A DNA stretch of 14,329 bases from an uncultured Romboutsia sp. (GTDB lineage: Bacteria; Bacillota; Clostridia; Peptostreptococcales; Peptostreptococcaceae), in contig CALESE010000142.1 in the NCBI GenBank assembly GCA_937907205.1, positions 1-14,329 of the forward strand, given 5' to 3'. The position numbers and the translations under genes are program-made. The notes under the pieces were generated by a model. It had not been told where the DNA came from. It ran no database searches and saw nothing but the letters and a program-made list of their open reading frames with translations. This document shows positions 14,308 through 14,329 of the stretch, one piece after another; position 1 is the stretch's first letter; each line of letters opens with the position of its first letter.

Positions 14308-14329
14308 ATTTTTGTCAATACTCTTTATG

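Overview
The window looks like chromosomal DNA from a very AT-rich, spore-forming, Gram-positive anaerobe of the Clostridia, most likely a Peptostreptococcaceae-type genome such as Paraclostridium, Romboutsia or Clostridioides. This placement is inferred from base composition, strong AGGAGG ribosome sites, a collagen-like protein of the spore-surface type, a YtrA-type GntR/ABC system and an AI-2E-family membrane protein. No marker in the window fixes the genus.

Layout. (1) 18-896, minus strand: a Cys-rich protein with a collagen-like Gly-X-Y tail containing a perfect 144-bp tandem duplication. (2) 1087-8254, plus strand: a long operon. It has a consensus promoter overlapped by the first of three AGTGTA-N12-TACACT operators. 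The genes are a YtrA-type GntR repressor, one ABC ATPase, and three tandem copies of a two-gene module: an ABC-2 permease followed by a membrane-anchored extracytoplasmic protein that looks like a beta-propeller. I do not recognise the extracytoplasmic family, and this module architecture is the best candidate here for an undescribed system. The middle of the array is decaying: the second extracytoplasmic gene has a one-base deletion, and the third permease has lost about 100 internal codons. The ATPase, permeases 1 and 2, and extracytoplasmic proteins 1 and 3 are intact. (3) 8357-9520: an AI-2E-family transporter. Its candidate promoter has a 19-bp spacer filled by a dyad, the layout expected for MerR-type control. 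It ends at a strong terminator. (4) 9710-14309: a maltose/maltodextrin-type ABC import locus (malE, malF, malG) followed by a LacI-family regulator and a strong terminator.

The clearest hidden structure is a pair of 102-bp elements at 9735-9836 and 10649-10750. They are exact reverse complements of each other. Each has 14-bp terminal inverted repeats and is flanked by TA, so they are MITE-like elements with the target duplication typical of the IS630/Tc1/mariner group. One copy landed inside the -10 box of the malE promoter, and removing it restores TTGCAA-N17-TATAAT. The other landed inside malE, and removing it restores an uninterrupted reading frame. malE also has an in-frame TAA at codon 55, and malF has one at codon 124. 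The importer is therefore broken while malG and the LacI-type regulator remain intact.

How the genes work together. The GntR protein probably represses its own operon through the three operators, with an envelope signal inducing the ABC-2 transporter and its surface proteins. The LacI-type protein probably controlled malEFG through TTGGAAACGATTCCAA, which would overlap the transcription start of the ancestral promoter.
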